Positions 21,413-33,050 of a stretch of 64,000 bases of DNA are shown here, piece by piece; the first letter of the stretch is position 1, and the number at the start of each line of letters is the position of its first letter. The stretch is from Davidsoniella eucalypti (Eukaryota; Ascomycota; Sordariomycetes; Microascales; Ceratocystidaceae), in contig RMBW01000019.1 in NCBI GenBank assembly GCA_004009845.1, forward strand, positions 339,768-403,767. The letters run 5' to 3'. Under the pieces are notes generated by a model. It was not told the DNA's origin. It ran no database searches and saw nothing but the letters and a program-made list of their open reading frames with translations. The position numbers and the translations under genes were made by a program.

Positions 21413-24400
21413 AAGAGAGAAAAAAAAATCAAGTAACTAACTGGGCCAGGCAGCAAAAGAAGGTTGGGGGGGGGGCAGATGTATAGTATAATAAGTGGTG
21501 CTAGTAACAATAAATGGTGCTACTTGGCAGCCAAAGAAAGCATTCTAGTACCAAGTACAAGTACCAACCCAAGAGGAAACAAAGTAAACAGAACAAACAA
21601 TGGCCACTCGGCAACAAAGCCAATGTAGAGTAGCAACGGTCAGCTCAAGGTGGGTGGATCTATTTGTAAAGGGTCTGTTCTAAAGCATGGCTGCGCAGCT
21701 TTTTGTGCTGGTTCTGAGCTAGGCCTTCCTAGTCGGGGTTGCTGTGGGTTCCTTTCCTTTGCCTTGCTGAGCTTGGTTGAGTGGGCTAGCATCTTTAGGT
21801 CTTTTAGCTTCGTTCTTTTTAGCTTTTAGCTTTGTTTTTGTTGTGACCGCAGGCGTCATTCCATTCGGAACCCAAATCGAAGCTGCTTAGTTACTTCAGC
21901 GGCTTTCAGTAGCGAGTTTACTAGTGGCCAAGTTGCAGATAAAGCTGGGCGGAAGAAAGCTAGGAGCAGAATAGGCTGAACTGAACGACACCATGAACAA
22001 GGAACAAGGGTCCAAGCAATGTAGCGTAGCAGTCGCAGTAGCAGTAGCGTAGCCTATCACTAGGGATTGGTTGGTTGGGTTTTCGGTTGCAGTGTTGTTA
22101 GTTGCAAAAGTAGTAGACCAACAGGTATAAACAACAGCATACGCCGATAACAGTCAATGTATACCAGGAACCACTGCAGAAAGAAACGCACAACACGACC
22201 GACAAGTCATGAGAAGCTCTCTCGGAACAGCATGAAATGGGGGTGTTAAAGGATGGCGAGCAGGATGTAGGGCCCAAGGGGGGGAACAAGAGAGGATCAA
22301 TATCAGCAGCAGCAACAGCGGGAGGGCCACAGACTTGGTGATCAAGTTACCAGAAAAGACAGACACAACGAAGGCAATGCAGCAGAACGAAGAAAAGAAA
22401 GAAACATACATGATAGAAAACAGCGAATCCTTACCTAGGGAACATTAGACCGGTATGCATATTATGTTCTGTACGTATGTATTATGGTAGACGATTTTCC
22501 AACAAATAGGAAGAAACGGCAGACCAACGATAGCGAGGGCAGCAGTTCATGAAGATATGCTTTATTTTAGGGTTTGTCGGTACAGAAAAAATGCCAGCGG
22601 GAGATGTGAATCAGGCCAAGAAAAGTAGCAGAGCAAGGAAAGGGAAAAGAAGGCCAAATCTGCTGTCGAGTCAGAATTAGATTCAGGGCTTGCGGCGACG
22701 GGCCGGCTGGGTATTGTTTGAATAGTCTGAGTTATAGCCGACGGAGAAGGCGGTGTGGACAGCAAGGCCGGCTAAGAAAGACTCTGTTTGGGGCCAACGA
22801 GGCGACGTTTGTGTTTGGTTTGTTTGTATAAGGAAGGCTGCCGATATTGAGAAGGTGAGGTTTATATTAGCTATTTGTTGATGGAAAAGATGGACTGTCG
22901 TATTGGATGTTGTCGTAAGAAGTCAAAAAAGAAAAGAAGAGCAGAAAAATAGGTTGTCGAAGATGTGCGCGATTTCGTATGCAGGCGGTTTTTAGATATG
23001 CAGGTATATTTGTAGTTGCTATGCGGCAGAGATAATCCAAGAAAAGAGAAAATAAAGGCTGGACTGTGTCCTGGAACACAACAGCTTTTTCTTCTTTTTT
23101 GTCCTTTTTGAGCAGGAGGCTAGAAACGGCAATCTTGGGTGCCTAAACGTCAATATGAGCGTTCTAATGCCTAGGTCAGTATACATATCAATTCGATGGA
23201 TAATTGTTTGATTTGTAGTTGTCGTTCAAGGTGATCTTGATAGGTATCAAATGAGAGCCAAGATAGTGTAAAGCAGTAGAATATCAGAACAGGATAAATA
23301 TAGAAAAACAAAGCTTAACCTACCAGATAACTATGATGACGATGATAAGCTGACCCTCTGGTTATCTTAAGTGAATTTTGATAAGGGATAGTCCGACGCT
23401 ATTTAAAGACTACAGTCCAAAATCATATCTTGTGGGTTAGAAAAGAAGAAAACGGAAAGGACGACATCTAGAAAACAAAGTCGTGATATTCTAAAGCAAT
23501 TGCCCGAAATGGAATAGAATAAACAATGGCAAACAAGCACTTGAAGGGGCAAATAAATAATCCAAGAACAGAAGAACAAGGCTATTGCTAGTGGAGAGGT
23601 TCTTGCAGTTTATGTAAGCTTTTCTTTCTCAAAAATTAGATAAAAAAACAAGAGGCAAGACCCAAAAAGCCCAGCCAAGTTGTTATCCCAATCAGGAAAG
23701 AACCTAGCTTGGCGCAGAACGATGATCGACGCCTAGGACGCAAAAGTCTAGAGAAAGCCTAGAACTTACAATTATCAGCAGTATTCCTGAGCTCTTTGAA
23801 AGGACGATATCTTGGCTAGTGGGCGGCTTGGTTTAACTAGCTTTGGGCGTGGGTTGGTTGGGTTAGTTTCTTGTGTGGTGGCAGGGACAGACAAAAAAAA
23901 GTACAAGCGAAAAAAGACGGTCAAGAGTCGGTAATACAAGACAGAGATGATACAGAAGACAAGCTTATTCGCTTTATAGAGCGTAGGTCCAGAATGAGAT
24001 CTATATGTAGAGACGATAGCATACGGTATTATAGCCAGCTATTGAAAATGCTGTTTGCTATATTTCCACAGTCTCTATCTGGTGTACACGGCTTCTATCA
24101 CTATCACTATTACTATCGTCCAGCATGGCTTTATGACTCTATATACAGACTAGCGACCAAAGCGCAGGCTTGTGCTTCGTCCAGTTCTGCAGCTTCTCTC
24201 ACCTTGACATCTTGCATTCTTCGGGAAAGGAGTTACAGGCTTCCATATTGCATTGCCCGTAGTAGTAATTACAACCTCATAGTCAGCACTAGTCTTAAGT
24301 GAATTCATGCGTCCGTACAAACTGGTTGAATATTAGAAGATTGTATATCTGTAAGTACATCGTTCACTGCTGATATTTGTTCCCGCTTTGCCATATCATA

Positions 24401-26383
24401 TCAGAACTTCCTAACTAGCCATAAGTTGCAGTTCAAGAACTTTGCCGCCATCTCTACTCTTCTATTCTACTGCTTTACAGGGGATTATACCCTGTAAGAC
24501 CCTGTTCTTGTCGGTCTGGCCAGGACCTCTTGAAAGCTCTGACTTTTTTGTTTTTCCTTCAACACAACGCATGAATTACAAGTGTCTTTATCGTCTTTGA
24601 AACGTGATCTAGCATATTTCCCTACTTGTCTTGTTGCTTTTTTGCTCTAGTAATTCCCCATCTTTGTTTGCACTTGCTTGTTACTTGACTTGTTATGGCT
24701 TAAATGGCACGGATCGCTGAATGTCATCTTTATCAAAGGCTGGTTTATGCCGTTACTGATCAACTTTACCCCCTTTTGTTAGCTTCCGATTGTATTAACC
24801 CGAACCCTTATCTAAACTATCATTCAAAAATGTGACAAATCTCATCCTTTGTGTAAACGACTACATCGAACAAACAGAGTTACTCCAGTTATGCTTGGGC
24901 TTTTTTTCTCTATTGACTGTTTGCAAATCAATGTTCAGACAACTGTAAGTTTCTGTTCTACACAATGGGGATTTCATAACATACTAATATAATGCTCTTT
25001 TCCGCCATAGTTCATATAACTAGTAGTCAAATTTAGTAGTTTTTGTTTGTAGTACCAGCTTTGTATAATACAAGATTTGGCAACTATCAAATTGTAAACT
25101 ACGAAAGCTACATGCTGTTGTTCTTATGCGGCATTGTCTGTTAATTTTGTCTTGTATTTATGCACACTTCTTTACCATATCTTTTTCTTCCCCTTCTTTT
25201 CGCTCCGTGTTTTTGATTGAAGTATTGGTAGATTCTTTGTTGCATTAACTTTGGAATCGAAACCTTGCCTTTTTGTGTGTGGGGGGTTGCTGGTTTTTTT
25301 TTCTTTTCTTGTGCTGTTCAATATTACGCCTAGCTCAGTAATTCTTAACTTACTTGTTGCATATATTTGTATGCATTTTTCTTTGGCACATTATCCCCTG
25401 AATTTTTTTTATCTTGTCCCCCTTTCTTGCCTGTTTAAAGCCTTGAACATCTTGATGGCGTTTTTTTCTTGTATTCTTGTATGACATGCTGATATCACCG
25501 TCATTGTTTTTACATTGATAGATAGGCCAACTGTTTATATAATAGACAGGGCTAGAGAGTTAAGAGCTACTGAACTTACTACTACATATGGCCAAGGATA
25601 GTTAGATTGAATTGTCTTCTGTTCTCATAACCTCACTTGGTCTATCACCATGTCTTATCAAGTGATGTGACATGTCAGTTTTGGTATCTGTCGTAAAAAG
25701 ATCACATTCCCAACCTCCCTGAAAGCCTGCGTTGTATATCTATTTATTGGTACAGCTCGGTAGATAACATGAACATCTTCACTATCACATCTATAGCGTT
25801 TTAGAGTTATTGCTACCATAGGTTGCTCTTGTACAGTGGTACAAATGAGTCTTGCAGTGATAATAGATCTAAGATGTGTTTCTAAGTTTGTCTCAACATA
25901 ATAGGCCGTCATTGGACAGTTGCTTGCTTCATTCCTTATATAGTTTGATATATATACCTGCATATGTAGATTGTACAGCATTTATTAGTCATGGTTATTA
26001 TCTATGTCTATTACTTTCATAGTTATACTACTGTGGACGCTATCGTTACTTCGGCCTCTTCTTCTCAAGTCTCCCTTGAGCTAACTCCTTACTATGATAT
26101 TAGTGTCTCTCCTGCACGTCTAACCCTTAATTCCAATAGTTTCTACTCGTTCCATGGCCAGCATCTACAACTACTTTCATATCAGCCGTTTACATCCGGC
26201 CGCTGTTATCTCGTGGCTCGCCCGTATTACTCAGGGCAAGACCATTCATTCCTCTGGGCAACATTACTTGCTCAAGCTCGATAATACTCAAGCTAACTTG
26301 ATTATATCTTATTTCTACTAGGACGACTGAGATTTTATGACGAAATACCCAATATTGGCTCGGCTTGACTATATTTGATGTCT
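21413..26383. other. 5-kb intergenic region upstream of the PHD-finger gene
   Basis: No convincing protein gene on either strand. The part up to about 22.5 kb probably contains the promoter, 5' leader and perhaps a first exon of the minus-strand PHD gene. 23.1-26.3 kb is AT-rich with T runs. ORFs at 23871-24302 and 25991-26284 show no domain features. Confidence 0.5.
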
Positions 26384-26397
26384 GATAGTAAAAAATT
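26384..26397. repeat. Target-site duplication, 3' side of the LINE
   Basis: GATAGTAAAAAATT immediately after the element's TCAAA-type tail is identical to 31342-31355 on the other side of the element. Confidence 0.85.
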
Positions 26398-26719
26398 GAT
26401 TTGATTTTGATTTGATTTGATTATATTTAACGTCTACCTAAATCACTAAGATCATACGACGCCGGATTGGATACCGGACAGATATTTAGAGTCCTCCGCT
26501 TGAAAAACTCAATAGCTTTGTATGTGCGGGACGACACCATCCCCTAGCCCCGAAGAACTAGTGGTCCATACCTCCACTATGAGCAGCAAAAACAAATACA
26601 AAAAAAAAAAAAAAAAAAAAGAAAAAGGAAAAAGGTTGTAAAACATGAAAAACAAAACATCGAACAGTAAGGCAAATAAAACATACAAAAACATAAACAA
26701 AAACCACACCAAAACATCC

Positions 26720-29700
26720 TCAGTCACTTCCCCCCTCCGCTGTACTTGTCTGGCCCGCTGATGGGGCTTCTTCTCTAGGCGCATGGGCTCTGTAATGCCT
26801 CCATTTCACCTCTAATCTCTTGGCAAGATACTTGCAGGAGCTCTCTTTCCGAAGTAGCTTTTTGACAAAGCTAGTCCGGAGTGGTCTCTTATTTCTGGGG
26901 CACGCCCAGGGATGGAAAGGTTCCTTCCGTTGATGGCACAGTGGACAGTTTCTTTCCGCATCCGTATGTTCGAACCGGTCATGGTACTCCGCAAAGTCGC
27001 CATGGCCTGTCCGGGCAGTTAGGATCCGTCCCACCGTAGATCTGTGCTGGTCTTTAAACCAGTCCACCTTGTAGACAGTCTTTGTTTCAAAACGAACCCC
27101 AAGGTGCTTTCTCGGCTCGCACTCCGCTATCCATGACTTGAAGTCGGCATTCAGCTGTGCGTTTTTCCATCTGTGGGCGGAAGCAAGGGACATATGGTCG
27201 CGGTCGAGGTCCACAAGCTTAGTGTTGCTTGTACACCCTTGTTTCGCCAACTTGTCAACTAGCTCGTTGCCAGGAACATTAGTGTGCGAACCCATCTGAT
27301 GCCACCGACCGCTAGCTCTACACGCTCAGTGCCTCCTTTCCACTCATGGAGTAAGCTTCGGATCTTGTTGACAGCCTCTTGAGAAGTTCCATTCTTACCC
27401 GCCATATTGGAGATGCGTTGTGCAACACCCAAATTGTCAAGGCACAGATATAGACTGCCTGCATCGGGAGGAGCATGCTTGATGGCCGCTTGGACTGCAT
27501 TTTCTGCAGCAATAGCCTCTGTGTCGGCCACTTCTCGTAAAGAGCCACATGACCCTAGACCTTCACACAGTTTGATGCCCTCATAAAAGACTGCCCAGCC
27601 AGCCCCTGTCCTGCCCTTCTCATCGCGAGAACCATCGGAGTAAACCCATACCGTTTTCGGGTCTGCCTCAGCCACCTCTTTCAAATGATGTTTGGCGGCT
27701 TCTTCTTTGTCTAGTTGCGGTGGCAGACAGTCACGGGGGCCCTTTTCTTCTGGGAAGAGTCTGTTCGACTCTTTAATCGGCACCGGTAGCAATTTCTTGT
27801 ACACGTCGATGTGTCCTTCTATCTCTGTGATGCACAGCGGGTGCCGGGAGTCTACCGTGGAAGCCCGAATGGCGGCGGCTCTATCAAGGTCCTTTAGTAT
27901 CATCTCCATGTTTGGGAACGAGGAGAGGATGTGCAAAAGCCTGGTTGGCGTGGTACAGTACACTGGCAGTGCGGCCCTCAGGGCAGCTCTCAAAGCTACC
28001 TCTAGCTTTTCTTTCCCTTTAGCTTGCATGAAGGGAGACCAGGTGGAAGAGGCATACGTCAGTTGGGGGAGCACGCAACTCCTTACAGCATGTAGCAGAC
28101 TCCTCACTGGGGTTCCTCGGTACACTCCCGAGAGAGCTCGGAGTGCGTTCGTGGTTCTCTTGGCTTTAGCATTGACCTGCTTTGCGTGTTCCAAAAAGTT
28201 GAAGCCGGAATCCCACCATACACCTAGCCACCTTAGAGACTTGGAAGGCTTTAGTAGCACTCCACAGGGTAGCGTAACTGGACTCATGGAGGAGCATCCT
28301 CTTGTTCGGCAGTGTAACAGTCCTGTTTTGTCCCAGTCTAGCGAAAGACCATTGTCCCTGCACCATTTCTCTATTCTTTTCAGGGTTCCATTAATGGTTT
28401 CCACATTAACTGAAATGTTCTTAGATGAGACCGAAACGAGGCCATCGTCAGCGTAGGCCAGACCCCAAACCGCCGCATGTAGGCTCGTCATGTACAGCAT
28501 GTACAGGATGGGTGAGGCCGGCGAGCCCTGTGGCAGGCTGCCTCCGACTTTCCTGGTGACCGGTTGGTCTCCTTCTATAGAGAGGGAAACTTCCCGTCCG
28601 GTGAGAAAAGATTCCACCCATTTGACTATTGACGTTGGCCAGCCTTGATTTCTAAGCCTTTGAACCAGCCTGCCCCGTTTCACGGCGTCGAAGGCACCCT
28701 TGATGTCGTAGGTGACAAAAGAGGTTATCTCTCCATACTTGGATCGTCCCTTAATCTTGTCTGCTAGCAACAGTGTGAGGTCCGTAGCTGCCCTTCTTGG
28801 TACTGCGCTAGCATATGTGCGGGGGATGATCTCTAGTTCAATGGCTTGTGCCGCCAGTCTTCGCGCTACAATTCTGAGTCCCTTTCCCAGAGTTGAGAGA
28901 AGTGAGATCAGTCTGTAGCTTCTTGGGAGCGATCTGTCACGGCCTGGCTTTGGGATGACCACCAGGCAGGCCGTTTTGAAGACCTTGGGGTGCCAGCCAA
29001 CTTCCAGACAGCCTCGGAAAAGTGCTGTCACTTTTGGCCCTAAGACCTTCCATGCCAACTTCCAGGCACTGTTGGGGATGCCATCTTGCCCAGGGGTCGT
29101 GTTTCCCGGTTTGAAGATAGCGTTTCTGACTTCCGATTCAGTCAGCTCCTCCAGTTCTCGTGTGGGCCTAGCTACTTGGGTTTCTCCCCTGCGTGAGACT
29201 TCTTCTTCTGCCTCCTCTGCTTGGGTGTGTGTGTCCAAGAGGAGCAGCGCCTTTTCCTTAGATGTGGACGCTGTCCCACTGTTTGAAGTCAGAGGTGGCA
29301 TGCTGTATGATGCTCTGGCACGAGTCCAATTCAATGCCTTGAACACATCTCCTGGCTCGTTGATGGCTTCGATGTTCCGTTGCCACATTTCCCGCCTAGC
29401 CTTTCGTGCCTCTCGGCGAAAGGCTTTGCGCTTGGCCTTATACAGCTCGAAGAATAGAACTGTTCGGTTCGCTCTCCAAGCAACTTTCGCTCGTCGTGCC
29501 TCTTGGATTGTGGCTTTGCAGGCATCGTTCCACCAGCGCTTCCCAACGCCTCTACCAGCAGTCTTTGGGGTTGACTCATCGAGAACTCGGACCAGTACTT
29601 GAGTGATCCTTCGAGCTTCTTCGTCCAGCCCCTCCGGGGTTGACAGCTGTCCAGATGTGGGGTTGGCGGATTCTTTTTCGCACGCTTTCAGGAAGAGCTC

Positions 29701-30469
29701 CTTGTCTACCTTGTCCATCCTGTATCTCACAGCACGAATAGATGTTTGGGGAAGTGTACCGGCCACTGTTGTAAGGAGTACTTCGTGGTCACTACCACAG
29801 TCCAGATCTGTTCGGACCTCCGTGGTGCAGAGATGCCCTCTGCTCAGCTCCCGGGTTGCAAAGACTAAGTCTATCACTGAGGGCGACCGGGGGTTGGCAT
29901 GGCATGTTGTGACATCATGGTCATTCAGGAGAATGGCACCTGACTCCTCAACCCAATCTACCAGCTTGTCACTGTCGGAAGACTCGTTGGTTCCACTATC
30001 CCACAAGTGTGAATGTGTGTTCCAGTCCCCGCACAAAATTGCCTTCTGCCCTCGCACGATTTCCTGCGCCTTCAAAGCAGCTGCCCAGCGTTGATCATCG
30101 CCCGGGTTTGGGTTGTATACGTTAGCTATCATAACCCCGTTGCCTAGGCGAACTACTACCATGTCCCGATGGCCTACATTATCAGCCGTCATGACCTGCT
30201 CCGAGATCAAGCCCTTTCTAACATGGGTAATTGTCCTAGGACGCTCCACCCACTTTGCACATGGTGCATATGTCCGATAGTAGTCTATCGGAGCCGTCTG
30301 TCTGTGCATCCTCCAGGTTCCTCCGAATAAAGGGTTCCTGGATGCAAACTACGTCCACTTCCATTGCTTTTGCCGTCTGTAAAGCGGCAATGTGGTTGTC
30401 GTAACCACCATGAGCATTGAGCTGGAAAATCTTCAGCCCATTGATTGTTCTTGTGTTTGTATCACACAT
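26720..30469 (-). pseudogene. LINE ORF2: AP-type endonuclease, RT and RNase H (two frameshifts)
   Basis: The ORF starts at the ATG at 30469 (KIFQLNAHGG..., VVCIQEPF). A 4-nt ACAG duplication near 30295-30302 shifts the frame. The main block (about 30300-27259) carries ILCGDWNTHSHLWDS and SDHE (apurinic endonuclease-type), RT boxes FKTACLVVIPKPGRD, YDIKGAFDAVK, LPQGSPASPILY and YADD, then RNase H (VYSDGS, ADTEAIAAENA, LCLDN). A second shift near 27290 moves into the frame with GNELVDKLAKQG and a C-terminal CPLC...H...C knuckle ending at 26720. Together these domains would nick DNA, copy the RNA at the target and remove template RNA. Its ATG overlaps the ORF1 stop. Confidence 0.88.
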
Positions 30470-31341
30470 TAATTATCGCTGGGTTTGGGACGGTTGCTGC
30501 GCCGGAGGCTTGATCTTGGTGGGGCGGGCTTGGGATCTCTGGCGAGTTCCCTTGCGACCTGCACTTCCGGCAAGATCTGGGTTGGGGTAGAGCTCCCTTG
30601 GGGCTCTGGTGTCCGTTGGCTAGGGGCCGGTGAAGGGGCGGCCTCGGTGACCTCCTGGGGGGTGGTCTCAGTGTCCGCCTGAGGAGTGCGAAGTTTTCCA
30701 CACTTCTCGTTTCTGGCCTCCAAGAATTTCGTCTGTTGGGCCTTCCGGATTTCCCGCTTCTCCAGTTCGTCCACTCTATTTCTTAGTGGGCACTGGGGGT
30801 CATCTGCTGGGTGTGGGCCTCGGCAGATGATGCATTTTGATATGCATTCATGCGCGGCCTCGCAGCAGGGAGGATGGTCGGCACTTGTGTGTGCATTGGA
30901 GCCGCAGTGTTTGCACAGCTGGGCTCTGGAGCAGAGCTTCACATCGTGCCAAGAGAAGCATTTTGAGCATTGCTTCAGGGCTCTGGGTTTCTCCAGCAGT
31001 AGCCGGGTGGGGATCAGCCTAGAACCCATCTTGATCCGTTTGGGAACTTTCGTTCCTACTGCTGGTATCTTCACCAGGAAGGTGACTTCCTCGCCCTTGC
31101 AGATTGGGCTGATATGCTCTGGAGTGGCTTTGGTGGCCGCTTGGAAGCACTCCGAAATCATTTCGGTCGTGATGGCTGTATTGCCTTCACTTCCCAGGCT
31201 GATTTCTTTGACCATTGGCCCCACTAGATAGGCATCACAGGCGGATGCTTTTTCCAGGGTTGTGTCGGGGCCAAACCACGCCTTGATGGCCTCGGACTGG
31301 TCCAGGAGTTTGGCCCGGTCTGCCGAGCTGCGGGGAGTCAG
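30469..31341 (-). pseudogene. LINE ORF1, 5'-truncated, with three CCHC zinc knuckles
   Basis: The nucleic-acid-binding ORF1 of the element. In order it has SSADRAKLLDQSEAI..W, an RRM-like middle, then three clustered knuckles (CSKC..H....C, CKHC....H, CIIC...H......C) and a Pro/Arg-rich tail ending at TAA 30471-30469. The open frame extends upstream to an ATG at 31407, but everything before 31341 is target-site duplication and host flank, so those about 22 residues are not element sequence and the real N-terminus is lost. The stop and the ORF2 start share an A (TAATG). Confidence 0.85.
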
Positions 31342-31355
31342 GATAGTAAAAAATT
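31342..31355. repeat. Target-site duplication, 5' side of the LINE
   Basis: GATAGTAAAAAATT, identical to 26384-26397. Element sequence starts at 31341 (minus strand) with ORF1 coding DNA. Confidence 0.85.
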
Positions 31356-31415
31356 CCGAGCCTATTGGAAGTATATATATACTATTAAGTAGCAAATTTC
31401 TTGTCAAAAATATAC

Positions 31416-31506
31416 GGTCTTGTGGTCTAGTGGTATGATTCTCGCTTAGGGTTAACCCTATAGCATAGCTTGCGAGAGGTCCCGTGTTCGATCCACGGCA
31501 AGACCC
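31416..31506 (+). tRNA. tRNA-Pro(AGG) with 19-nt intron
   Basis: Acceptor GGTCTTG/CAAGACC, an anticodon stem CTCGC/GCGAG with loop TT-AGG-G...T, and T arm CCGTG-TTCGATC-CACGG all pair. The anticodon AGG is at 31448-31450 and the intron at 31452-31470, in the canonical place after position 37. CCCT in the intron can pair with AGGG of the anticodon region. A T5 terminator follows at 31511-31515. Intact. Confidence 0.95.
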
Positions 31507-31515
31507 CGACTTTTT

Positions 31516-32009
31516 GATATTTTTGATATCTACGTGGTTTGGAGAGAGAGTGTGGAGTCCTGTGACGCGGAGTTGGCTTTTTTAAACCTCATCTGTCTTT
31601 TTTTGTGGTAGTAAAGGCTAAAAATGGAAGAGCAGGCTTGTGGGTTTATGTTGTTCTACATACCTTGCTCTTATAAAAGGCAACGCTAATATACTATTGA
31701 TACATTTATAAACTTGGTGTGAAGTAAAGTTGGTTAGATAGATGAATATGTATAGCCTTCGCGTGCCTAGATAAGTAAACTGTTTTGTTCTGATTTATCT
31801 ATTGCTCTTTTTCGTCTACCTACTGTTATTTCGCAGCAACACGACGGCATGTTCCGGACGTGAGCAACTGGCTAATGCCATCTTCCAGCTAACCCCCAGG
31901 CGGTCAGCGATTGCAGATGCACATATATTCAAGCATCTCTTGTGACTTTTTAGGGTCCGGCTTTGGGGTCAAGAGAGCTCTCTGTCCAGCACAGCGGGGT
32001 TCCGGGGTT
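31516..32009. other. Intergenic, no gene seen
   Basis: No domain-bearing ORF on either strand. It lies between the tRNA-Pro terminator and the next retroelement remnant. Confidence 0.45.
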
Positions 32010-32490
32010 GGACTACTCTGCCTACTTTATCCCTCCCCCTTGATTGTTGGTTATTCTTGTTCCGCCAAGAGCCGGAGATTTCGACATAACACGCTGGCAA
32101 CATGACCTGTTGCTTTGGTGGTTTTCAGGAGCTTGTCCGTAAATCTCTCTGACTCCATAGTCTTGGCGGGGACCATTGTGTTTCCACCGGTCATGGCACT
32201 TATCAAAGTCACCATCTCCGGCTCTAGCTGCTAGAATGTGGCCCAGCTCCGTTCGGGTGAGTCCATTGTAGCGGGAGACACGGAAGGGAAGTTCGGCGAG
32301 GACACCTGTTAGTAGACGGTATCCTTTTTGCTTTCTCCACCATTCCTCATAGTCGAGACGTAGCCGGTCTCGTCTCCATCTCCGTGCTCCGGGCAAGGCT
32401 GGTGTTGATGGCAGATCTCGGCACCCCAGTTTTGCTTGCATATCCGCCAGCTCATTGCCGCCCACTGTTCTGTTCCGAATGATGCTTTGA
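32010..32490 (-). mobile_element. Remnant of a third retroelement: end of RNase H and C-terminal region
   Basis: The minus-strand frame reads GGNELADMQAKLGC (end of an RNase H domain), then an Arg/Trp-rich helix region and YNGLTRTELGHILAARAGDGDFDKCHDRWKHN, the pattern that follows RNase H in many fungal LINE ORF2s. After about 32140 the expected zinc-knuckle part is disrupted. The sequence differs from the Tad1-like element above. No ends recognised. Confidence 0.65.
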
Positions 32491-32599
32491 CTGAGAGACC
32501 ACCAATACAAAAGTGACTGGCTTGACCTTGGCAAAAACCTGATCGAAAAGATTGTGATAATCTGTCTTTGGAACAAGACGGGCTAGACAGCCTAGCAAA

Positions 32600-32701
32600 T
32601 GGTCAAGACTGGGACTTGAACCCAGGCGGATTTCTCCATCAGGAAACTTGCGTCAAGGAACGGCCCTGGCCTGACGCCATAACCAACTCGGCCATCTTGC
32701 C
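32600..32701 (-). pseudogene. tRNA-Leu-like gene with intron, probably a pseudogene
   Basis: Class II tRNA shape: acceptor GGCAAGA, D arm GCC...GGC, anticodon stem TCAGG/CCTGA enclosing a 26-nt loop plus intron, a long variable arm (TGGAGAAATCCG) and T arm CTGGG-TTCAAGT-CCCAG. Two defects are visible. The loop starts CCAGG, with the obligatory T33 missing from what would be CTCAGG, and the 3' acceptor strand has an extra A (TCTTGACC). Body and loop suggest Leu(CAG). Confidence 0.6.
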
Positions 32702-33050
32702 AAATACAAATTGATATGGTTGTCGGGTGTCACAAGTCACGTGACCGATGGCCATGCAACCTTCCCTCCTACAACCCTCGGGGAAGTACCTTTGAGTTCG
32801 AGTACCTCCCCCTCCGTCCAAAGACGAACTTTTCCCCTTCGTCGTGGGGGTTTAAGAGCGACCAGCACATATTCCCAATGCTGTTGTCCATTCTTTTTAT
32901 CTTTTTAGATGCTCGTCGAGGGATGTTGTCACCAACAATCTCCCCCTTTTCACCACACTCTCTCGCGATCGCTGGTCTCCCGAGTCACTACACACTACAA
33001 AGCTCAGGGAGACACACTCGTACTCGAAGGGCAACCTCTTTTTGAAGGTT
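32702..33050. other. Spacer between tRNA-Leu pseudogene and tRNA-Ile half
   Basis: No gene seen. It contains the palindrome GTCACGTGAC at 32736-32745 and a CT-rich stretch. An AACCT/AGGTT hairpin at about 33032-33049 abuts the broken tRNA-Ile. Confidence 0.45.

Larger units (their letters stand above)
26398..31341 (-). mobile_element. Tad1-like LINE, 5'-truncated, with target-site duplication
   Basis: A 4944-bp element on the minus strand is bounded by a 14-bp direct repeat. Order in element sense: ORF1 remainder with CCHC knuckles, then ORF2 with endonuclease, reverse transcriptase, RNase H and a C-terminal CCHC knuckle, then a 3' UTR with an internal A20 tract (26597-26620, plus strand) and a terminal tail of TCAAA/ATCAA units. 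This layout is that of the Tad1/I-type LINEs of filamentous fungi. The 5' end cuts into ORF1. ORF2 has two frameshifts, so the copy should not move on its own. Related pieces lie at 3014-3918 and 37088-37321. It lies about 60 bp upstream of tRNA-Pro, in opposite orientation. Confidence 0.9.

Noticed and set aside
26597..26620. A20 tract taken at first as the LINE poly-A tail
   Set aside because: On the element's strand it is a T run inside the 3' UTR; the element continues to the ATCAA-type tail and target duplication at 26397.
27692..28456. 254-codon plus-strand ORF within the LINE
   Set aside because: Antisense of the RT/RNase H region.
31342..31407. First 22 residues of the LINE ORF1 open frame
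   Set aside because: They come from the target duplication and host flank, not from the element.
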